From the IMG/VR virus record IMGVR_UViG_3300046740_000391, positions 1 to 64,000 of that record: a stretch of 64,000 nt of DNA, one strand, 5' to 3'. Of the stretch, positions 9,019 through 17,897 are shown one piece after another. Each line of letters opens with the position of its first letter. The stretch's first letter is position 1. The notes below the pieces were generated by a model. That model searched no databases and was not told where the DNA came from. It saw only the letters and a program-made list of their open reading frames with translations. The stretch is from a virus. Made by a program: the position numbers and the translations under genes.

Positions 9019-10095
9019 ATGGCGACGACACAGACCGATCCCAATAGTGGGACTCACCACAGGCACGGCCTGACGGCGACAGACACACAGATCAAGGGGC
9101 TCGCCTCCACAACCTCGCTCGCCACCGAGGTCTCGGCTCGTGCTCTTGCCGACGGGAAGCTTCAGGCGGCGATCGATGCCCTCACCGCTCGGGTCGCAAT
9201 TCTTGAGGGTGACGCGGTTCCGCCACCGGTCATCGTCCCGCCCGACCCAGGGATCCCCGGTCCCATCCCGGTGGGCACGACACCGCCCAAGGCGATGCGA
9301 GACATCATCGCGACGGGCGGAGACGCGACAGCAGCAACGATCAGTTGGCTCCGCAGCGCGCCGACCCTGGACCTCGACGGGCTCAAGCCGAAGGTCAAGC
9401 AGCTCGACATGCTGGGCTGGAAGGACGCGTCCCTGACCTCGGCAGCTCCTGGCGCACAGATCATTCAGACGACGGCAAGCCTGCCCACGGGCCCCGGTCT
9501 CGCCGCCAACCTGTGGTGGCTCCACGGCGGCTGCGCCAACCTCTCCTTCAGCAAGATCGGCTTCGTGGGCGCGAGCGACGGCAAGCCCGTCACCCACGAG
9601 TACAACCACTGCTTCGCTGCCGCGGTCCATGGCCTGACGATCACCGACTGCACCATCGACCACTTCGGCGGCGACGGCATCTACTGCGATGGCGACACTC
9701 AGTGGACGACGGACGCGAAGATCCTCCGCAACGTCATCACCTATTGCGGGCGCATGGGCCTCGGTGTCGCGAACGGACTCGAACGGGCAGTCGTCAGCGG
9801 CAACACGTTCGATGTGTTCGGCTGGTACGCGACGATGGATATCGAGCCCAACTGCGCGCCGGTCGGCGGCAAGGCTCCCCTCTTCGCCAACATTGAGTTC
9901 TCGGGCAACAAGATCGGGCGCGGCAATGCCTCCAAGTGGACCTGGGTGGACACGAAGGCGAGTTGCAACGCCGGTGCCTATGGCGCGGTCCTGTCCAACG
10001 TCGTGGTCAAGGACAACGTGACCATGTACGCGGACACGCCGTGGAACGTGGTCAACAGCTACGGCTCGGTCGTGTCGTTCAGCAACAACCATTGA
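9019..10095 (+). CDS. Right-handed beta-helix tail protein
   Basis: 358 residues. I chose ATG 9019 because GGAGGGATC lies directly upstream; the longer frame to 8938 runs into the previous gene. Residues 1-25 include HHRHGLTATD, then a short coiled coil (about 38-70), a Pro-rich linker (PPPVIVPPDPG), then parallel beta-helix turns (HGLTITDCTIDHFGGDGIY.., ILRNVITYCGRMGLG.., VVSGNTFD.., NIEFSGNKI, VLSNVVVKDN). Such proteins are often receptor-binding or polysaccharide-degrading. It is a paralogue of the C-terminal half of the protein at 28833-31451: both have GGDG(I/L)Y, CGR, ERxVV and EPN in the same order. Confidence 0.8.
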   Translation: MATTQTDPNSGTHHRHGLTATDTQIKGLASTTSLATEVSARALADGKLQAAIDALTARVAILEGDAVPPPVIVPPDPGIPGPIPVGTTPPKAMRDIIATGGDATAATISWLRSAPTLDLDGLKPKVKQLDMLGWKDASLTSAAPGAQIIQTTASLPTGPGLAANLWWLHGGCANLSFSKIGFVGASDGKPVTHEYNHCFAAAVHGLTITDCTIDHFGGDGIYCDGDTQWTTDAKILRNVITYCGRMGLGVANGLERAVVSGNTFDVFGWYATMDIEPNCAPVGGKAPLFANIEFSGNKIGRGNASKWTWVDTKASCNAGAYGAVLSNVVVKDNVTMYADTPWNVVNSYGSVVSFSNNH

Positions 10096-10116
10096 CCCAA
10101 CCCTCGGAGGGATCGA

Positions 10117-11361
10117 GTGGCGAAGGTTCTTTGGCTCGGCGACGCCGGTTGTCATACCGGTTTCGCTCGGGTCACTCATTCGATTGGCGAGCGTCTCGTC
10201 CGTGATTACGGTCACGAGATCCACGTTCTCGCCTACAACTTTCGCGGTGACGCATGGCCGTCGCTGCTCTATCCGGACCAGCAGTCCTCGCTGAGGCTGT
10301 ATCGGCCCAATGCGATCAACGCGACCGACGTGTGGGGAAAGAGCCGCCACATCGAGATGCTCGCGAAGATCGAACCGGACGTTGTGGTCATGCTCCACGA
10401 CGCCCAGTTGCTGTTGAACTTGTTGTTCGAGAACCAGTTCGACAAGGACAACATCTTCATCAAGTACCGGCCGATCATCACCTACATCCCGATCGACAGC
10501 TACAACCGGCCTCCGGGCTGGAGCACGCTGCTGACGAAGACCACCAACGCCGTGGCCATGAGCAAGTTCGGTCAGGAGTCGATGCCTGGCTCACAGCTTG
10601 TCTACCACGGCGTGGACACCGATCGCTTCTATCGAGTCAGCAAGGACCGGCCGATCACCACCAGCTCGGGCATCGTCTGCACGTCCAAGACGGACTGCAA
10701 ACGGGCGTTCGGCTGGGACCCTGACGACTTCTGGATCCTGCGCGTGGACAAGAACTCGGGGCGCAAGGATTTTGGCGCAACGATCCGCGCGGTCTGGCCC
10801 GTGATGAAGCGGCACAAGAACGTGCACATGCATCTGCACACGACGTCAGGCCGGAGCCAAGAGGACGCACTGCTAATCACGGACATGCTCACTCGTGAGC
10901 CTGACGTACACGATCGGTTCAGTCTCCCCGGGCTGCACAACAGCTTCGAGGGCTGGCCCGAGGAGGATCTGGTCGCGCTGTACAACGCAGCCGACCTGTT
11001 CGTTTCCACCTCGCGCGGCGAGGGCTATGGGTTGACGCTGGCCGAGGCCGCAGCGTGCGGTCTCCCCATCGTGGCCCAGAACGTGTCGGCCATCCCCGAG
11101 GTTGTGGGACCCGGCGGGATCTTGGTCGAGCCGCAACGCTTGATCACCACCCCGAACGGCTCGGATCTCTGGCTCGCCGACGTCGATGCCTTCACCGACG
11201 CCATCGAGAGGATCTACGGCTCCAGGGGCGCTCAGCGCGACCTGGGCGAGGCAGCTCGGGCCCACGTTGCTCAGTTCAGCTGGGACGACGCGACCACGTC
11301 GTTCAACACCTACATCAACTCTCTCGCGACCTGGGAAGAACCCGCGGTCGCAGCCGTATAG
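10117..11361 (+). CDS. GT4-family glycosyltransferase
   Basis: 414 residues, GTG start preceded by GGAGGGATC. GT-B fold retaining glycosyltransferase: N-terminal KVLWLGDAGCHTGFARVTHSI (sugar acceptor Rossmann start), HGVDTDRF linker near residue 165, LRVDKNSGRKD at the nucleotide-sugar domain, and the EX7E signature in EGYGLTLAEAAACGLPIVA (about residue 305). Third sugar enzyme in the region after the epimerase and GT2. It lies directly upstream of the head genes, which supports glycosylation of virion proteins, but a host glycan or nucleotide acceptor cannot be excluded. Confidence 0.87.
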   Translation: MAKVLWLGDAGCHTGFARVTHSIGERLVRDYGHEIHVLAYNFRGDAWPSLLYPDQQSSLRLYRPNAINATDVWGKSRHIEMLAKIEPDVVVMLHDAQLLLNLLFENQFDKDNIFIKYRPIITYIPIDSYNRPPGWSTLLTKTTNAVAMSKFGQESMPGSQLVYHGVDTDRFYRVSKDRPITTSSGIVCTSKTDCKRAFGWDPDDFWILRVDKNSGRKDFGATIRAVWPVMKRHKNVHMHLHTTSGRSQEDALLITDMLTREPDVHDRFSLPGLHNSFEGWPEEDLVALYNAADLFVSTSRGEGYGLTLAEAAACGLPIVAQNVSAIPEVVGPGGILVEPQRLITTPNGSDLWLADVDAFTDAIERIYGSRGAQRDLGEAARAHVAQFSWDDATTSFNTYINSLATWEEPAVAAV

Positions 11362-11405
11362 GGCGCTGGAGGCGAAGGCCGACCCAGCTACCCCGAGGAG
11401 ACCAC

Positions 11406-12719
11406 ATGGACCTCATCCAGACATCAGTTGATGACGTGCTGGGCGGCAGCACCTTCCAGATCTTCTCGGGGATCTTGAAGTCCAGCCGCAGCTCGGACGG
11501 CAAGATGAGGCTCCACGGTGTCGCGTCATCGACGACCAAGGACCTCCACGGCGACACGATGGAGCAGTCCGCGCTCGAAGACATGGAGCGCGCCGCCAAC
11601 AACAACCTCACCATCTTCCTCAACCACAGCTACGAGGTCCCCGAGGACGTCGCTGGCTCAGTCGAGAGCGCCCGTCTCACCACCCGTGGTGCAGATCATG
11701 TGGGCAATCCGAACTACGACCTCGACTTCGACATCCTCATCAATGACGCCAACCCGCGTGCGGTGAAGGCGTTCGAGGCCATCGAGAAGGGCACGAAGCT
11801 CGGTCTCTCGATCGGTGCACTCATCCCCGACGGCGGAGCGATCCGCGAGAAGAAGTCGGGCAGCTACCTCATTCAGCACGTCGAGTTGCTGGAGACCAGC
11901 CTGGTCGGCATCCCGGCCAACCCGCGCAGCTGGGTGGAGTACGCAGCCAAGAGCCTCCGGGCCACCGAGAAGGACGCCACCACGGTGCCGATCGGTCAGC
12001 CCACGCTCACGCTGGACGGTCCCAACTACACGATCCATGGCACGCTCGACACCAACACCTTCACTCCCTCGACCACAGCGAGCACCACGACCACCTGGGT
12101 CGACCAGTGGCCGGACGGTCGCCCCGATCATCCGATCGACGACGTGGTCGCTGGGGTCGACGCTGATGTCACCAAGATGCCGGACGCATGTCCGACCTGC
12201 GGCAAGGGCCGTGACGGTGGCGGGGACTGCTCGGACGGTTACCACTCCAACTGGAGCAAGGACGCCGAGCCCGACGTGACCGATGCCCAGGTCACCATCA
12301 TTCAGATCGATACGGGGGACGGGGACTCAGCGAGTGATCCCGCTCCTGTCGATAAGCCGCAGGAAGGTCAGTCGACCGATCCCGACGGCGATTACGTCGC
12401 CTCCGGTGGCGATGCTGTGACGGCTTCGGCCGATCCCACGAGCCAGATCCTTGACCTCCTGCGTTCGACCACTGGCGAGTTGGTCGACGCTCGGGCCAAG
12501 GTCGCTGAGCTTGGGGTCCAGCTTTCCGCCCTCCAGAGCGAACGTGACACCGCTCTCAGTGAGCGCGACGCCGTGCTCAAGGGGACGAAGGAGATCCTCG
12601 ACCAAGTCGCCAATTCACCCCTCGTTCGGCGAGCGGTAGTTGAAGGCGCCCAACACGAACTGCACACGCGGTTCTCGGGCTACCTGAGCGACGACCTCAT
12701 CAAAATGTTGGAGAGATAG
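11406..12719 (+). CDS. HK97-type prohead protease fused to scaffold-like tail
   Basis: 437 residues; ATG 11406 is chosen because GAGGAG precedes it and homology begins there. The protease domain (about 15-200) has the herpesvirus-like serine protease features: His74 in FLNHSYE, Ser135 in LGLSIGAL and the ETSLVGIPANPRSW segment that marks phage U35/S78 proteases. Residues about 215-330 are acidic and low-complexity with a CPTCGKG Cys pair. Residues about 345-405 are a predicted coiled coil (LVDARAKVAELGVQLSALQ), as in scaffold domains fused to protease. It processes the capsid shell during head assembly and lies 3 bases before the capsid gene. Confidence 0.9.
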   Translation: MDLIQTSVDDVLGGSTFQIFSGILKSSRSSDGKMRLHGVASSTTKDLHGDTMEQSALEDMERAANNNLTIFLNHSYEVPEDVAGSVESARLTTRGADHVGNPNYDLDFDILINDANPRAVKAFEAIEKGTKLGLSIGALIPDGGAIREKKSGSYLIQHVELLETSLVGIPANPRSWVEYAAKSLRATEKDATTVPIGQPTLTLDGPNYTIHGTLDTNTFTPSTTASTTTTWVDQWPDGRPDHPIDDVVAGVDADVTKMPDACPTCGKGRDGGGDCSDGYHSNWSKDAEPDVTDAQVTIIQIDTGDGDSASDPAPVDKPQEGQSTDPDGDYVASGGDAVTASADPTSQILDLLRSTTGELVDARAKVAELGVQLSALQSERDTALSERDAVLKGTKEILDQVANSPLVRRAVVEGAQHELHTRFSGYLSDDLIKMLER

Positions 12720-12722
12720 GCA

Positions 12723-14048
12723 ATGACCGAGCCGATGGATATGACCAGCGTCCAAGAGACGCTGGAGGAGATCCGGAAGTCGCTCGCGGCCCTCAACGCC
12801 ACCCCGTCATCCGCGCCGGTCGCTCCGGTGACCCGCGGCATCGACGACACGGCGACCCCGGCCCCGGGCAGCAACCGGCAGTTCCTGTCGCGTGGCGACA
12901 TTGGCGCGCTGCGCCAGAACGTCCGCTACAAGGCCAACGGCGAGCTTCGCACGATCCCCGAGATCCACGCGATGCTGGCCTCGCAGTCCGAAGAGCGCAA
13001 TACCGGTGTGCCGGTCGACCAGTGGCTCAACGCGGGCGGCTATGCCACCCAGCAGGCCGCGATGTCGAACCAGCTCATCCAGAAGGCTGTCGACAGCTCG
13101 GGCGTGTCCGCGCTGATCCGGCAGGACCTGGAGCCGATGCTCTACGAGCTGTACGTTCGTGAGTTCCCGGCCTTCGAGCGCTTCGCGCGCGAACCAGCCA
13201 ATGGTCTCGTGCACGCGTTCAACCAGATCACCAGCTTCGGTTCGGCCAAGTTCATGGCCGAGCTGGGTACCGTGACTGACGACCAGTCGACCTACGTCCG
13301 CCAGACGACCAACGTGGCCGTGCTTGCGACCCGGCGTGGCGTCTCGCTGAAGTCCCAGTTCGCGGTCCTGGCCGGTGGCGCCGGGTACAACCCGGAGTCT
13401 CTGGAGCTTCAGGGCGGCCTCCGTGCCATGGCCCACGAGCTGCAGAAGGCCATCTTCCAGGGCAACTCGGCCAACTCTGGCGGCACCGCGTCGAGCGACT
13501 TCGGTCTCTACGACGCCAACGCTTTCCAGGGTCTCCGTTGGACGCTCACCACGAGCCGCGTGCAGAACGCCGACCCGACCGCCGGTACCCCCGACGACAT
13601 GCGGACGGCAATCGATCGCGCCTCCGAGCAGATCATGGAGCAGGGCGGCCGCGCCAACATCATCTGGTGCCACCCGCACGAGAAGGTCAGCTTCGACCTG
13701 CAGCAGGACAAGAACGTCCGGTACATGAACTCGTTCGTCGACGTCGCTCCTGGCGTCGTGACGAACGCGGTCAACACCGTGTTCGGCCCCCTGCCGCTCG
13801 CGATCGTGCCGGGCGACTCGATCGGCACCTACAACGCGGCGAACTACTCCAGCAACCTCGTTCGGGACATGTATGTCCTCGACGAGTCGGCCATCTCGCT
13901 TCCGTACCTCGGTTCGGAAGGCCCGACGGTCCTGGAGATCCCCGTGGGTATCTCGGGTCAGCTGACCCGGCTGTACATCGTGTTCGGGATGTGGGGCCTC
14001 GCCGTCAAGGCGATCCCGTTCTCGAACAAGGTGCGCATCAAGCAGTAA
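12723..14048 (+). CDS. Major capsid protein, HK97 fold
   Basis: 441 residues, directly after the protease gene. The first about 100 residues are helical and charged and probably form the delta/scaffold part cut off by the protease. The remaining sequence has typical HK97-capsid traits: LGTVTDDQSTYVR, ELQKAIFQGNSA (E-loop and spine helix region), IIWCHPHEKVSFDL and the C-terminal TRLYIVFGMWGLAVKAIPFSNKVRI strand. It forms the icosahedral shell. A terminator follows immediately. Confidence 0.88.
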   Translation: MTEPMDMTSVQETLEEIRKSLAALNATPSSAPVAPVTRGIDDTATPAPGSNRQFLSRGDIGALRQNVRYKANGELRTIPEIHAMLASQSEERNTGVPVDQWLNAGGYATQQAAMSNQLIQKAVDSSGVSALIRQDLEPMLYELYVREFPAFERFAREPANGLVHAFNQITSFGSAKFMAELGTVTDDQSTYVRQTTNVAVLATRRGVSLKSQFAVLAGGAGYNPESLELQGGLRAMAHELQKAIFQGNSANSGGTASSDFGLYDANAFQGLRWTLTTSRVQNADPTAGTPDDMRTAIDRASEQIMEQGGRANIIWCHPHEKVSFDLQQDKNVRYMNSFVDVAPGVVTNAVNTVFGPLPLAIVPGDSIGTYNAANYSSNLVRDMYVLDESAISLPYLGSEGPTVLEIPVGISGQLTRLYIVFGMWGLAVKAIPFSNKVRIKQ

Positions 14049-14055
14049 CCACCTC

Positions 14056-14096
14056 AGGAGGGCCTGCGGTGGCACCCGTGGGCCCTCCTCTTTTCC
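14056..14096 (+). terminator. Terminator after capsid gene
   Basis: Nine-base-pair stem AGGAGGGCC/GGCCCTCCT with a 16-base loop, followed by CTTTTCC. It lies 7 bases after the capsid stop and 14 bases before the next start, so it could reduce read-through and set the high ratio of capsid to neck proteins. Confidence 0.7.
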
Positions 14097-14109
14097 GCGG
14101 AAGGCTGCG

Positions 14110-15006
14110 ATGTACCTGACGCCCGAACGTTTTCGTACGATGGGCTTCGGGATCGACCTGTCGGATCCCGAGAGTCCCAACGACATCGAGATCCGCTCCG
14201 TGATCCAGCGCGCCACAGCGGCTGTCAATACGTACTGCTGTGTGCCCATGGTTCCGCAGCAGTTCGACTTCCGCGGCGGCACGATCGTTGGCGAGGCCCA
14301 TGAGTGGTCCGTCAGCGCGTATGACCTGCCGCGACCGTACCGCTACTGGCCGATCTGCCAGCCGGTCAAGACGGTGGACCAGTTCAGGATCTATGCGACC
14401 CCGAACATCTACACCGAGATCGCGACCGCGGACATGTTCATCAACAACAACCAGAGCTACATCGAGGTCAGCTCCCTGGTGCTCACCCAGTACGGCATCT
14501 TCGGTGCTGGGGTGGTCCAGACCCTGATCGGGATGTACAACCCGGTGGCCAAGGCCAACTACACCTACGGCTGGGAGTTCCCGGTCACGGGCGAGATCCT
14601 TGAGCCGACGGACGCTTGGACCTATCGAGCGCAGAACCAATTCTGGATCGGCGTTCCGGAAGTCCGCCTCAACGGCATCGTTCAGACAGTGGGCTTCACC
14701 GTGGACTCCACTGAGGGGACGGTGATTTTCGCCACGCCGCTCGCTCCGAGCGACCTCGTCACGTGCAGCTATACCTATCCCCTGCCGCCCGCTGTTGCGC
14801 AGGCCACGGGGATGATCGCTGCGGACATCCTGGGCGAACGCCTCTTGGCCGCCAAGGAGATGATCGGCGTGGCGGAAATCACCGCAGGCGAGATCACGAT
14901 CAGGCGACAGCGCCTGGGCGGATCCTCGACCACCGCTTCGATCCCGGCCATCTCGACGTCGAGTCAGCTGCTGCTCTCGCCGTTCATCTTCCAGACAGGA
15001 CGGTGA
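14110..15006 (+). CDS. Head-tail adaptor/connector protein
   Basis: 298 residues. The N-terminus (YLTPERFRTMGFGIDL..IRSVIQRATAAVNTYCCVP) looks like the helical gp6/gp15-like adaptor class that joins the portal to the neck. The middle is beta-rich, longer than the usual 100-150 residue adaptor, and the C-terminus returns to helices (AQATGMIAADILGERLLAAK). It follows the capsid gene and precedes the stopper and tail-completion genes in the normal siphovirus order, which supports the call. Confidence 0.78.
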   Translation: MYLTPERFRTMGFGIDLSDPESPNDIEIRSVIQRATAAVNTYCCVPMVPQQFDFRGGTIVGEAHEWSVSAYDLPRPYRYWPICQPVKTVDQFRIYATPNIYTEIATADMFINNNQSYIEVSSLVLTQYGIFGAGVVQTLIGMYNPVAKANYTYGWEFPVTGEILEPTDAWTYRAQNQFWIGVPEVRLNGIVQTVGFTVDSTEGTVIFATPLAPSDLVTCSYTYPLPPAVAQATGMIAADILGERLLAAKEMIGVAEITAGEITIRRQRLGGSSTTASIPAISTSSQLLLSPFIFQTGR

Positions 15007-15386
15007 GCCTGCTGGGGCCGTTGGCAATGACGGCCATTCAGAGGATCGGCATCTCCGGGATGATCGACACGGTTCAGATCTTCCGGTTCGTCGAGGACAT
15101 CGGACTCGACGACTCGGGTGAACCGTACGGCTCCACGGCCAGCTACCCGACCACACCCACGTCGACCGTCAAGGGATGGCTCGTGGGCACATGGGCCCGC
15201 GATCGAAGTCCGGACGTTGGTGACCTCAACGCCATCACCGTCTATCGACTCCGGGTCCCGGTTGGAACGGACATCGAGTCTGCCGACCAGGTGGTCATCA
15301 AGGGCAACACCTACCTGGTCATCGACGCGGGCACGGATCAGACCTGGCCCGAGTGGATCACCTGCATCGTTCGGCGGGCCAAGTGA
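15003..15386 (+). CDS. Head closure/stopper protein (gp16-like)
   Basis: 127 residues from GTG 15003, which overlaps the previous stop as GTGA and has AGGA upstream; ATG 15027 is a weaker alternative. Small beta-barrel type sequence (DTVQIFRFVEDIGLD.., STVKGWLVGTWARDRSPD.., YRLRVPVGTDIESADQVVIKGNTYLVIDAG) typical of SPP1 gp16-like head closure proteins. Position between adaptor and HK97-gp10-like protein agrees. Confidence 0.75.
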   Translation: MSLLGPLAMTAIQRIGISGMIDTVQIFRFVEDIGLDDSGEPYGSTASYPTTPTSTVKGWLVGTWARDRSPDVGDLNAITVYRLRVPVGTDIESADQVVIKGNTYLVIDAGTDQTWPEWITCIVRRAK

Positions 15387-16210
15387 AGTCGGTCAGGACG
15401 GTCAACGTCGGCATCATCTACGACCAGCTGATCAGGGCCCTCACGGCCGGTGTCAATGAGGTCGCCGAGGTAGCCGAGGAACAGGCGATCAAGGACGCTC
15501 CGATTCGCAAAGTCTTCCGGTATGGCCGCACACCGCGCAGTGGTCTGCGGATCCAGGGTCGCCAGGAAACCAGAACCCTGAGCGCGTCAGAGGGAAATGC
15601 CGAGGCCAGCATTCGACGCAAGCTGGGCCTTCCGAGCGCATTCCCGACCAAGAGCGTGAACGGCATCGATACGGGCGAGCGCGTCCGTGGCAGTTCGCCT
15701 GATCTCAGGACAGCGTTGTTTCCTGGCAACTATCGCTCTCGCGATCGGGCAAACGACTATCGCTCGATGAGCCGCCGGACAGCGGGGTTCACACAGGGCG
15801 GGATGCACCTGGTCGACATTCACCAGACATACGTCAAGGCCGCTTCCGGGAAGCTGGAGCCCGTTTCCACGCCCGTTCCGAACGCGCGAAATGAGTCGGA
15901 TCTCTCGGCTCGTGGCCTGTATGAACTCAAGCGTCGCAAGGGCGGCGCGGCCTTCAGTGGCAAGGGCGACGACAAGACCCTTGGTGGCGGTCTCCGCAAA
16001 TCGATCACGCTGCTTCGCGCAGAACCGGGGGGCAGGCGTATCAAGGCGATCATCAGCGCCGGTGACGAGGAAGTCGATTACGCGAAATACGTGGAGTTCG
16101 GGACCCGTCGTTCCCGTGCTCAGCCGTTTCTGAGGCCCGCTCTCGCGACTGCGAGGGAGAACCTCATGCCGACCCTGTTGCTTCACCTGAACAACCTCGG
16201 CCGGAGGTAG
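15383..16210 (+). CDS. HK97 gp10-like tail completion protein
   Basis: 275 residues from GTG 15383, overlapping the stopper gene as GTGA. The C-terminal motif DYAKYVEFGTRRSRAQPFLRPAL is the hallmark of HK97 gp10-family neck proteins. The family is usually 110-150 residues; here an insert of about 120 residues (about 50-190) with many Arg/Ser residues separates the N-terminal helix from the core, which is odd. It joins the tail to the filled head. Confidence 0.85.
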   Translation: MKSVRTVNVGIIYDQLIRALTAGVNEVAEVAEEQAIKDAPIRKVFRYGRTPRSGLRIQGRQETRTLSASEGNAEASIRRKLGLPSAFPTKSVNGIDTGERVRGSSPDLRTALFPGNYRSRDRANDYRSMSRRTAGFTQGGMHLVDIHQTYVKAASGKLEPVSTPVPNARNESDLSARGLYELKRRKGGAAFSGKGDDKTLGGGLRKSITLLRAEPGGRRIKAIISAGDEEVDYAKYVEFGTRRSRAQPFLRPALATARENLMPTLLLHLNNLGRR

Positions 16211-16214
16211 CCGT

Positions 16215-16670
16215 ATGCCGACTGGGACATTCTCAGTTGGGGCATATGTCGTCGTCGGCATTACCTCAACAGCAGCGATCCGACGGTCGCTCGTTCAATA
16301 CCTTCGACTCAGCGCAGCTCTGAAGGCAGCGCTGACAGGGGGCATCCATGAGGGGTTCGCCCCCACCCAAGCTAACTACCCGTTCCTGACCTATGACCTT
16401 ATCTACTCGCCGATCCGTCGGCAGTGGGGAAGTCAGCAGTATCTGAGCGGGTTTGACATCCGGGTTTTCTCGGATGACAGCGTCGTTGCCAGTAACATCG
16501 ACGCGCTCTTGCTCACCGTGTTGGACGACGCTCCACTGGTTGTAGCTGGGCAATCCACCCTGCTCTGCCAACGCATTGCTGACCTCGCAGGTCCAGATGT
16601 GGATGGCGAAGGGAGAAAGGTCTATGTGGTCGGTGGCACTTATGAAGTGTGGACCGATCAGCCCGACTAA
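16215..16670 (+). CDS. Tail terminator protein
   Basis: 151 residues, ATG preceded by GGAGGTAG. Pattern of the phage lambda gpU/SPP1 gp17 tail terminator class: helix RRSLVQYLRLSAALKAAL, then HEGFAPTQANYPFLTYDLI, FDIRVFSDD, ALLLTVLDDAPL. It caps the tail tube at its head-proximal end. The order immediately before the tail tube gene supports this. Confidence 0.82.
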   Translation: MPTGTFSVGAYVVVGITSTAAIRRSLVQYLRLSAALKAALTGGIHEGFAPTQANYPFLTYDLIYSPIRRQWGSQQYLSGFDIRVFSDDSVVASNIDALLLTVLDDAPLVVAGQSTLLCQRIADLAGPDVDGEGRKVYVVGGTYEVWTDQPD

Positions 16671-16688
16671 TCCGGAGGGTCTTTCTAA

Positions 16689-17120
16689 ATGTCGAATGCA
16701 GGCACCAAGCTTCACGGCAAGAACGGTGCCATCTATCTCTACGCGAAGAAGGGCGGGGCGGGCACCCTCAAGGTTGCCGCGAAGGCCGAATGGACCCTGA
16801 ACCTCGGTCGTGACTACGTCGATGCCACCACCTTCGGTGACACCAACAAGACGTACCTCACGGGCCTCAAGGACATCCAGGGCACCTACGCCGGTCTGCT
16901 CGACGTGTCGGGCGACGAGCTGGTGAACACCGCCAGCTCGGATGCGATCGCGATCTACCTGTACGCGGACGACCGCACCTCGCAGGAGATCCTGATCGCC
17001 TACGGCACCGGGTTCATCGATGCGTCGATCAACGCGTCGAACACGGACGCAATCCGCACCACCGGAAACTTCCGAGCGGCTGCTTCGTGGACCGTCTTCT
17101 CGAACGGCTCGCTGCCGTGA
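16689..17120 (+). CDS. Major tail (tube) protein
   Basis: 143 residues, strong ribosome site GGAGGGT. Tube-fold beta protein with KNGAIYLYAKK, EWTLNLGRDYVDATTFGDTNKTYLTGLKDIQGTYAG and a C-terminal AAASWTVFSNG strand, as in many actinophage-type tube proteins. The WTLN-RDYVDATTFGDTNKTYL segment recurs at residues 12-40 of the protein at 60864-61733, so the phage carries two members of this fold. Followed by two hairpins that could terminate transcription. Confidence 0.87.
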   Translation: MSNAGTKLHGKNGAIYLYAKKGGAGTLKVAAKAEWTLNLGRDYVDATTFGDTNKTYLTGLKDIQGTYAGLLDVSGDELVNTASSDAIAIYLYADDRTSQEILIAYGTGFIDASINASNTDAIRTTGNFRAAASWTVFSNGSLP

Positions 17121-17128
17121 TCTAGGAG

Positions 17129-17191
17129 CCCAGGATCGAGTGCTCCTGGGGTTCATTGGGATGGCGCACTGATCCCTCCTTGCGCCATCCC
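17129..17191 (+). terminator. Tandem hairpins after the tail tube gene
   Basis: First a 7-base-pair stem (CCCAGGA/TCCTGGG, 17129-17150), then a perfect 11-base-pair stem GGGATGGCGCA/TGCGCCATCCC at 17158-17191 with a 12-base loop. There is no T-run. They fill the gap between the tube gene and the 111-aa gene and probably terminate or protect the abundant tail transcript. Confidence 0.65.
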
Positions 17192-17223
17192 ACCTACCTC
17201 GCCTCCGTCTCGGAGAAGGTTTT

Positions 17224-17559
17224 GTGGGCATCTTTCAACGCTGGGAAGGGCGCTACGGCGACGTAGACGCACCTTCAATTGGGCTGAAGATTGGGCTGAT
17301 CGAGTATTGGTCCCTGTCGCGGCGCGAAGACACCCCCTCGGGAGTCGAGGAATGGGATCTTCGCGCCGTCTTTTCTTACGTGAACCAGTTCGCATTCGAG
17401 CGCCCTGGGATCAACCGTGTCGTGACCATCTGGTTGGGAAACCCCCGCCACGGTGGCAAACAGTTCAGGCTCGAAGAAACCGGCGGGAGAACGGACCTCG
17501 ACGGTAGGAGCCTTCTGATAGAAAGAGTGAAATTGTGCCTGCCCGAAAAACCGCGCTGA
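17224..17559 (+). CDS. Hypothetical protein between tail tube and chaperone, 111 aa
   Basis: GTG start with GGAGAAGG upstream. Not recognised. Compact mixed protein with several aromatic residues (IGLIEYWSLSRREDTP.., VVTIWLGNPRHGGKQFRLEE). It overlaps the chaperone gene by 25 bases. Genes in this slot between tube and chaperone genes are usually minor tail parts, but no specific family is visible. Confidence 0.65.
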   Translation: MGIFQRWEGRYGDVDAPSIGLKIGLIEYWSLSRREDTPSGVEEWDLRAVFSYVNQFAFERPGINRVVTIWLGNPRHGGKQFRLEETGGRTDLDGRSLLIERVKLCLPEKPR

Positions 17560-17897
17560 ACGAAGAGTTCTACGAGGAAACCGTCACGCTTCGCGGCACC
17601 ACCTACCGCTTCAGGGAGCTGACCGGTGCCCAGTACGAGGACTTCGTCAAGATCTGCGAGGGCCCGGATGGGACCTCAGACCTGGGTGCCGTGCTGAAGC
17701 TGATGATCCCAGCGTCGATGCTGGAGCCCAAGCTGACGGCGGACCAGATCATGGCCAAGCCACTGCCCATCTACAACGCCCTCGCCGGGGTCGTGAACCG
17801 GATGCACTTTCGCACCGAGCCGGTCGAAGGGGAGCCGGAGGCTACTGAGGGCGGTGAGACGAAACCGGGAAACGACTCCGAGCCGCAGACCTCCTAG
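17535..17897 (+). CDS. Tail assembly chaperone, short form
   Basis: 120 residues, GTG start. Counterpart of lambda gpG: EEFYEETVTLRGTTYRFRELTGAQYEDFVKI.., then LKLMIPASMLEPKLT, and an acidic low-complexity C-terminus (EGEPEATEGGETKPGNDSEPQTS). It binds the tape measure during tail assembly. It sits just before the tape measure gene and contains a slippery site near its 3' end that gives the longer form. Confidence 0.85.
   Translation: MPARKTALNEEFYEETVTLRGTTYRFRELTGAQYEDFVKICEGPDGTSDLGAVLKLMIPASMLEPKLTADQIMAKPLPIYNALAGVVNRMHFRTEPVEGEPEATEGGETKPGNDSEPQTS

Noticed and set aside
8950-10398. Long minus-strand reading frame (482 codons)
   Set aside because: It is antisense to the beta-helix gene and the GT4 start; Arg/Gly/Ala/Asp-rich shadow composition and no motif. 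The plus-strand genes have clear domains and ribosome sites.
12807-14282. Minus-strand frame of 491 codons opposite the capsid gene
   Set aside because: Shadow of the strongly biased capsid gene; no ribosome site and Arg/Val/Gly-rich nonsense composition.
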